From positions 620,001 through 684,000 of the forward strand of contig NZ_CP019402.1 in assembly GCF_002024505.1 (NCBI RefSeq): a stretch of DNA of 64,000 bases, read 5' to 3'. Source of the stretch: Plantibacter flavus. GTDB taxonomy: Bacteria > Actinomycetota > Actinomycetes > Actinomycetales > Microbacteriaceae. Shown here piece by piece: positions 59,990 to 64,000 of this stretch. Position 1 is the first letter of the stretch, and every line of letters starts with the position of its first letter. The notes beneath the pieces were generated by a model. That model saw nothing but the letters and a program-made list of their open reading frames with translations, did not search any database and was not told where the DNA came from. Position numbers and translations under genes: made by a program.

Positions 59990-60732
59990 GGGTGGTTCCT
60001 CCGGTCGGTGGTGGACGGCGGTGACGACGGCGGGCGGGCCGTGGTGGGCGGCTGGTGCTCCGCCTGGTACGCGAGCATGGCGTCGAGGGTCGCGGTGCGG
60101 TGGTCGCGGGCGGCGATCTCGATCTCGAGCGGCTGCGCGCCGGCGGCGATGAGTTCGAGGATGCCGTCGTGCTCTGCGACCGACTCCCGCGCGCGGCCGG
60201 GCACGAAGCTGAACGTGGAGTCGCGGAGCGCGTTCAGCCGCCGCCAGCCGCGATGGACGAGGTCGAGGACGTGCGGGTTCGGGCACTCCTCGAAGAGGAC
60301 GGTGTGGAACTCCAGGTTCAGCGCCGTGAACGCGTGCGGGTCGAAGTCGTCGAGCGTGCGGCGCATCCGCTCGTTGATCTCGCGGGCGCGGGCCAGGTGG
60401 TCGTCGGTGAGGTAGGCGGCGCTCATCGAGGTCGCTGCGCCCTCGACGAGGGCGAGCGTCTGCATCGTGAAGAGGTACTCGGTCTCGTGCAGCATCGCGA
60501 CCTGCGCGCCGACGTTGCGCTCGAACGTCACGAGCCCCTCGGCCTCCAGCCGCCGGATCGCCTCGCGCACCGGGACCACGCTGATGTCGAGCTCACCGGC
60601 GATCTGGCCGAGCACCAGCCGGTACCCGGGGACGAAGCGCCCCTCGTCGATGGCCTCGCGGATGAACCGGTAGGCGCGCTCGGACTTGCTGAGCGACGCT
60701 TCCTGCCCGGTCGTCGGGTGCGGTCCGCTCAT
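59986..60732 (-). CDS. GntR-family regulator (FCD type) of the hpa cluster
   Basis: A 248-residue regulator with winged HTH at about residues 14-80 (LSKSERAYRFIREAIDEGRFVPGYRLVLGQIAGELDISVVPVREAIRRLEAEGLVTFERNVGAQVA) and an FCD effector domain with metal-ligand-type histidines (ALNLEFHTVLFEECPNPHVLDLVHRGWRRL ... EHDGILELI). Embedded between hpaE and hpaG with 4-nt overlaps on both sides, it should sense a pathway intermediate. The GTATAC palindromes at 62253 and 63951 are its likely binding sites. Confidence 0.9.
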   Translation of the reverse strand: MSGPHPTTGQEASLSKSERAYRFIREAIDEGRFVPGYRLVLGQIAGELDISVVPVREAIRRLEAEGLVTFERNVGAQVAMLHETEYLFTMQTLALVEGAATSMSAAYLTDDHLARAREINERMRRTLDDFDPHAFTALNLEFHTVLFEECPNPHVLDLVHRGWRRLNALRDSTFSFVPGRARESVAEHDGILELIAAGAQPLEIEIAARDHRTATLDAMLAYQAEHQPPTTARPPSSPPSTTDRRNHP

Positions 60733-62225
60733 CGTCCCTGCTCGCTCTCGTATCGCGTCCGCCACTCGGCGTTCAGCGGGAAGAGGCCGTCGACCGCGGC
60801 ACCGCCACGGACCTGCTCGGCGATCCAGGCGTCCTCCGCCTCCTGCACGACCCCCTCCGCGGCGACCTCGACGGCGAGCGCCCGGGGGATCGCGATGACG
60901 CCGTCACCGTCCCCGACGATCACGTCGCCGGGCAGGACCGTCGCCCCGCCGCAGGTGACCGCGACGTCGATCTCCCACGGCACATGGCGGCGCCCGAGGA
61001 CGGACGGGTGCGGGCCCTGTGAGAAGGTCGGCAGGTCGAACGCCGCGACCTGCTCGGCATCGCGGATGCCGCCGTCGGTGACGACCCCGGCCGCTCCGCG
61101 CTGCTGCGCCCGAAGTGCGAGGACGTCGCCGACGGTGCCCGTGCCGCGCTCGCCGCGTGCCTCGATCACGATGACCTCTCCGGCCTCGACGGTGTCGAAG
61201 ACACGCTTCTGCGCGTTGAAGCCGTTGCCGCGCTCGGCGAAGAGGTCGGGCCGGTAGGCGACGAAGCGGAGGGTGCGGGCCACACCGACCATGCGCGTGC
61301 CCGGTCGCGAGGCGTGGACGCCCTCGATGAAGACCTCGGTGTACCCGCGAGCCCGCAGCTTGGCGCTGAGTGTCGCCGTCGAGACCGAGGCGAGCTGTTC
61401 GGCGACCGCGGGGTCGAGCGGTTCGGCGGGCGATGCAGCGGTGGGAGGCTCAGTCGGTGCAGGCAGACCTGCCGCCGCAGCGTCCCCCCAGGCCTCGATC
61501 CGCTGATGGTCGTCGACGGCCGGCTTGGCGCCGAACCCGCCGAAGGGCTCGGTGCCCTCGACGACCGTCGTCACGAGTCGACCGCTCGTCGGGGTGCCTG
61601 GTGCGGTCGGTGCGTCGACCTCGACCTCGATGACGTCGCCAGGCACGACGACGGAGGAGCCGGCGGGTGTGCCGGTGAGGATGACGTCGCCGGGCTCGAG
61701 CGTCGAGAGCTGCGAGAGGTCGGCGATGAGCTGGGCGAACGGGAAGAGCAGCGTGTCGCTCGTGTCGTCCTGGACCACGACACCGTTGACCCAGGTGCGC
61801 ACGCGGAGGGCGGCCGGATCGATCTGCTCAGCGGGGATGACGGACGGGCCGAGCGGCATGTAGCCGTCGCCGCCCTTCGAGCGCAGGTTCGACCCCTTGT
61901 CGGCACTGCGGAGGTCGTAGAGCCCGAAGTCGTTCGCCGCGGTGACGCCCGAGACGTGCTGCCAGGCGTCCTCGACGCGGACGCGGCGGGCCGCGGTACC
62001 GATGATGATCGCGATCTCGCCCTCGAAGGCGAGCAGTTCCGCGCCGGCCGGGCGCTCGATGGTGCCGCCCGTGCTCGAGACAGAGGACCACGGCTTGAGG
62101 AAGTACGAGGGGTGCTCCGGCGTGCGGCCGCGCTGGGCCGCCCGTGACGGGTAGTTGAGGTGGACGGCGATGATCTTGCCGCCCCCGCTGTTCGGGAGAC
62201 CTTCGATGCTCTGGTGGCTGCTCAT
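60729..62225 (-). CDS. HpaG-like fusion: fumarylacetoacetate hydrolase domain plus RraA-like domain
   Basis: A 498-residue two-domain enzyme. Residues 15-245 are an FAH domain (KIIAVHLNYPSRAAQRGRTPEHPSYFLKPWSSVS; EGEIAIIIGTAARRV; TAANDFGLYDLR; GDVILTGTPAGSSVV). Residues 265-498 are RraA/HMG-aldolase-like (GVVTDGGIRDAEQVAAFDLPTFSQG; VTCGGATVLPGDVIVGDGDGVIAIPRALA). In other bacteria HpaG consists of two FAH domains and does the decarboxylation and isomerisation steps; here the second FAH unit is replaced by RraA, a family with known decarboxylases. GAGGACG precedes the ATG. The overlap with the GntR gene is 4 nt. Confidence 0.85.
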   Translation of the reverse strand: MSSHQSIEGLPNSGGGKIIAVHLNYPSRAAQRGRTPEHPSYFLKPWSSVSSTGGTIERPAGAELLAFEGEIAIIIGTAARRVRVEDAWQHVSGVTAANDFGLYDLRSADKGSNLRSKGGDGYMPLGPSVIPAEQIDPAALRVRTWVNGVVVQDDTSDTLLFPFAQLIADLSQLSTLEPGDVILTGTPAGSSVVVPGDVIEVEVDAPTAPGTPTSGRLVTTVVEGTEPFGGFGAKPAVDDHQRIEAWGDAAAAGLPAPTEPPTAASPAEPLDPAVAEQLASVSTATLSAKLRARGYTEVFIEGVHASRPGTRMVGVARTLRFVAYRPDLFAERGNGFNAQKRVFDTVEAGEVIVIEARGERGTGTVGDVLALRAQQRGAAGVVTDGGIRDAEQVAAFDLPTFSQGPHPSVLGRRHVPWEIDVAVTCGGATVLPGDVIVGDGDGVIAIPRALAVEVAAEGVVQEAEDAWIAEQVRGGAAVDGLFPLNAEWRTRYESEQGR

Positions 62226-62252
62226 CACACGTCCTCGTCGTCGGTATCCAGA

Positions 62253-62264
62253 ATCGTATACGAT
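62253..62264. promoter_or_regulatory. GntR operator, site 1
   Basis: ATCGTATACGAT is a perfect 12-bp palindrome in the 59-bp gap between hpaI and the hpaG-like gene, flanked by inverted TCCAG/CTGGA. It suits an FCD-type GntR dimer and would control the hpaG-GntR-hpaE-hpaD half of the cluster. Confidence 0.75.
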
Positions 62265-62284
62265 CTGGACGCAGTGGGAAAGGG

Positions 62285-63097
62285 TCAGTACCCGTCGCTG
62301 CGGCTCGTATCACTCCGGCCGTCGATGAAGCGCTCCGCCAACTGCTCGGATGCGCGGGCGAGGAGCGACACATCCGCACCGACGAGGACGAAGGACGCCC
62401 CGCGGTCGAGGTAGTGCTCGGCCATGCCGGGGTCGAAGGCGTTCACGCCGGCCGACTTCCCCGCGGCGGCGGCGGCATCGAGCACCCGCTCGACAGCGCT
62501 GACCACGGTGGGGTGCCCCTGCTGACCGAGCAGTCCGAGCGACGCCGAGAGGTCGGCCGGACCGACGAACACCGCGTCCACGCCGTCGACCGCGAGGATG
62601 TCCTCGACCTGCTCGACCGCCTCCGCCGACTCGATCTGCACCGTGAGCGACACCGAATCGTCCGCCTGCGCGAGGTAGTCGTCGATCCGGTTCCAGCGGG
62701 AGGACCTCGCGAGCGCGCTGCCGACCCCACGGACGCCCTGAGGCGGGTAGCGCACGGCCTGCACGAGCGCCGCCGCCTGCTCGGCCGACGACACCATGGG
62801 CACGATGAGGTTCTGCGCCCCGAGGTCGAGCACCCGCTTGATGACGACCGCGTCGCCGAACGGCACCCGCACCAGCGGACACACCGGGAAAGCGGCGACC
62901 ACCTGCAGCTGCAGTTGGATGCTCTCCAGGGTGTTCGCCGAGTGCTCGCCGTCGATGAGGAGCAGGTCGAGGCCGCTGCCCGCAGCGATCTCCGCCGCGA
63001 TCGGGCTCCCCGACACCACCCACATCCCGACGAGGGGTCGGTCCGCGGTGCGCAGGCGCTCGCCGAAGGTCGGCGGCAGGGTCATTCGAATCGGCAT
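62285..63097 (-). CDS. hpaI: 4-hydroxy-2-oxoheptanedioate aldolase
   Basis: A 270-residue class II pyruvate aldolase of the HpcH/HpaI family, releasing pyruvate and succinic semialdehyde. Motifs are MWVVSGSPIAAEIAAGSGLDLLLIDGEHSANTLESIQLQLQ, VPMVSSAEQAAALVQAVRYPPQGVRGVGSALARSSRWN, the metal ligand region VQIESAEAVEQVEDILAVDGVDAVFVGPADLSASLGL and SFVLVGADVSLLARASE. The start MPIRMTLPP at 63097 overlaps hpaH by 16 bp; MTLPP at 63085 would give a 4-nt overlap. Confidence 0.92.
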   Translation of the reverse strand: MPIRMTLPPTFGERLRTADRPLVGMWVVSGSPIAAEIAAGSGLDLLLIDGEHSANTLESIQLQLQVVAAFPVCPLVRVPFGDAVVIKRVLDLGAQNLIVPMVSSAEQAAALVQAVRYPPQGVRGVGSALARSSRWNRIDDYLAQADDSVSLTVQIESAEAVEQVEDILAVDGVDAVFVGPADLSASLGLLGQQGHPTVVSAVERVLDAAAAAGKSAGVNAFDPGMAEHYLDRGASFVLVGADVSLLARASEQLAERFIDGRSDTSRSDGY

Positions 63098-63864
63098 GTC
63101 ACGGCTCCCAGTCCCTGGTATTCGGCGTGGACGGTGTCGCCCCGTTCGACCCACATCGGTCTCGTGAACGACCCCGACAGGATGATCTCCCCGGCGGCGA
63201 GACTCCCGCCGTGCTGGGCGAGCTTGCCCGCGAGCCACGCGACGCCGAGTGCCGGGTGCCCGAGGACGGCGCCGGCGACCCCGGACTCCTCGATGGTCTG
63301 GTTTCGGTAGAGCAGGGCCGAGACCCATCGCGGATCGATCGCGTCGGGGCGGACGGGCGTTCCGCCGAGCACCATGGCGCCGAGGGCCGCGTTGTCGGCG
63401 ATGGTGTCGACGATCGTGCGACCGTCGAGTTCGATGTGGGAGTTGAGGACCTCGAGCGCGGGGACGATGTGGTCGGTCGCGTCGAGCACCTCGAAGATCG
63501 TGCAGTGCGGTCCCTGCAGCGGGCGTCCGAGGACGAACGCCAGCTCGACCTCCACGCGGACGTTGGAGTAGGCGTCGAAGTCGAGCGTCGCGCCCGAGTC
63601 GAAGACCTGGTCGTCGAGGATGACGCCGTAGTCGGGTTCGGAGATCCCGGTGGCCTGCTGCATCGCCTTCGAGGTGAGACCGATCTTGTGGCCGACGACG
63701 CGCCGACCTGCGGCGACGCGGCGTTCGGCCCAGAGCGCCTGCACGGCATAAGAGTCCTCGACGGTCATGTCCGGGTGCCGGGCGGTGAGGAGGGGGACGA
63801 CGCTCCGCTCCTCGTGCGCCGCCGCCAGCTCGTCGGCGATCGCCTGTCGTTCGTGATCCTGCAT
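63082..63864 (-). CDS. hpaH: 2-oxo-hept-3-ene-1,7-dioate hydratase
   Basis: A 260-residue enzyme of the MhpD/HpaH family: PLLTARHPDMTVEDSYAVQALWAERRVAAGRRVVGHKIGLTSKAMQQATGISEPDYGVILDDQVF, VEVELAFVLGRPL, VVPALEV-like IVPALEVLNSHIE and GVAWLAGKLAQHGGSLAAGEIILSGSFTRPMWVERGDTVHAEYQGLGAVTCRFE. GAGGACGGG precedes the ATG. It is the first gene of the leftward hpa cluster and overlaps hpaI. Upstream is the second GntR site. Confidence 0.92.
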   Translation of the reverse strand: MQDHERQAIADELAAAHEERSVVPLLTARHPDMTVEDSYAVQALWAERRVAAGRRVVGHKIGLTSKAMQQATGISEPDYGVILDDQVFDSGATLDFDAYSNVRVEVELAFVLGRPLQGPHCTIFEVLDATDHIVPALEVLNSHIELDGRTIVDTIADNAALGAMVLGGTPVRPDAIDPRWVSALLYRNQTIEESGVAGAVLGHPALGVAWLAGKLAQHGGSLAAGEIILSGSFTRPMWVERGDTVHAEYQGLGAVTCRFE

Positions 63865-63950
63865 CGCGTCCCGTCCTCATCTGCGTCGACTGCGGCCTGC
63901 GATCACGATACGGTGCGTCGTCGTCGACTGCCTCTTGCGCGGTGAGCACG

Positions 63951-63962
63951 ATTGTATACGAT
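63951..63962. promoter_or_regulatory. GntR operator, site 2
   Basis: ATTGTATACGAT differs from the perfect site at 62253 by one base. It lies 87 bp upstream of hpaH. A further half site (GTGTACA) follows 4 bp later. A possible rightward start (ATGGCGGGC at 63986) suggests that a divergent gene begins at the edge, but too little is visible to call it. Confidence 0.7.
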
Positions 63963-64000
63963 GTGGTGTACATTCTGGCGGTCCAATGGCGGGCCGCGAC

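Noticed and set aside
63986..64000. Rightward gene starting at the right edge (ATGGCGGGC...)
   Set aside because: Only five codons are visible and there is no SD; not enough to call.

Overview
The window is one contiguous stretch of chromosome from a high-GC Gram-positive actinobacterium. Small Microbacteriaceae-type families (five DUF7882 paralogues, a DUF7218-like protein, DUF2795), a mycothiol-dependent MDMPI-fold enzyme, many -10 boxes exactly 6-7 nt before start codons (leaderless mRNAs) and the very high GC of all coding DNA point to the family Microbacteriaceae; a Plantibacter- or Curtobacterium-like genus is only a guess. I see no tRNA, rRNA, CRISPR array, transposase or prophage. No stretch longer than 300 bases lacks a gene.

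Layout. 1-291 is the start of a siderophore permease behind a DtxR/IdeR-type iron box. 461-6313 holds a CoA-transferase/hydratase pair, a leftward PPOX-flavoprotein/2Fe-2S-reductase pair, and a TetR-SDR divergon with a perfect palindromic operator. Two gene junctions here carry 71-72 bp tandem duplications that create tiny in-line ORFs. 6572-9765 is a ROK-regulated sugar-type divergon (Gfo/Idh/MocA dehydrogenase and ThuA). 9824-12241 is a block of small proteins including three DUF7882 paralogues. 12405-13846 is an overlapping pair of GAF-ANTAR proteins. 14055-17157 is an SDR / phytoene-desaturase-like / SRPBCC cassette behind a leaderless leader ORF. Next come a HIT protein, a flavin reductase with a SoxR-type promoter, proline dehydrogenase, a YdeI-like protein, an MDMPI enzyme and a DUF222-HNH endonuclease.

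22595-31135 is a TetR-controlled beta-glucoside uptake operon: lipoprotein binding protein, two ATPases, two permeases and a GH3 glucosidase. 31208-33228 is a second DUF7882 block next to dps. 33334-40302 holds a FUSC-like exporter, an SDR broken by an in-frame TAA, a GH15 enzyme, an intact SDR, and a YihY / DUF3618-like / holin-X membrane set. 40470-47458 has a CatE/MhqD-like quinone-resistance pair, an Lrp-DUF2000 divergon, several membrane or lipid-binding proteins and an FAD monooxygenase. 47521-48984 is a rifampicin monooxygenase (rox) preceded by a rifamycin-associated-element-like motif. 49840-51699 is a YtrA-like GntR plus ABC transporter. 51734-57129 contains an ABM-epoxide hydrolase fusion, a DUF418/TetR divergon, a GNAT-DUF6578 fusion and a membrane protein with two Ltp repeats.

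57283-63864 is a homoprotocatechuate (4-hydroxyphenylacetate) meta-cleavage cluster: hpaD, hpaE, a GntR regulator, an hpaG-like FAH-RraA fusion, hpaI and hpaH, all leftward and mostly overlapping. GTATAC palindromes sit at both promoter regions. The monooxygenase hpaBC and the isomerase hpaF are not in the window.

Non-coding structure is rich. There are three families of intergenic palindromes: CTGAGC-TGTCGAAG units; TGAGGTGAGGC units placed at stop codons, two of them near-identical copies; and long convergent-gene hairpins with nested stems. There are also several well-formed operators. No wholly new system can be demonstrated from sequence alone. The best candidates for new biology are the DUF7882 blocks, the junction duplications with relay mini-ORFs, the stop-codon palindromes and the FAH-RraA fusion.
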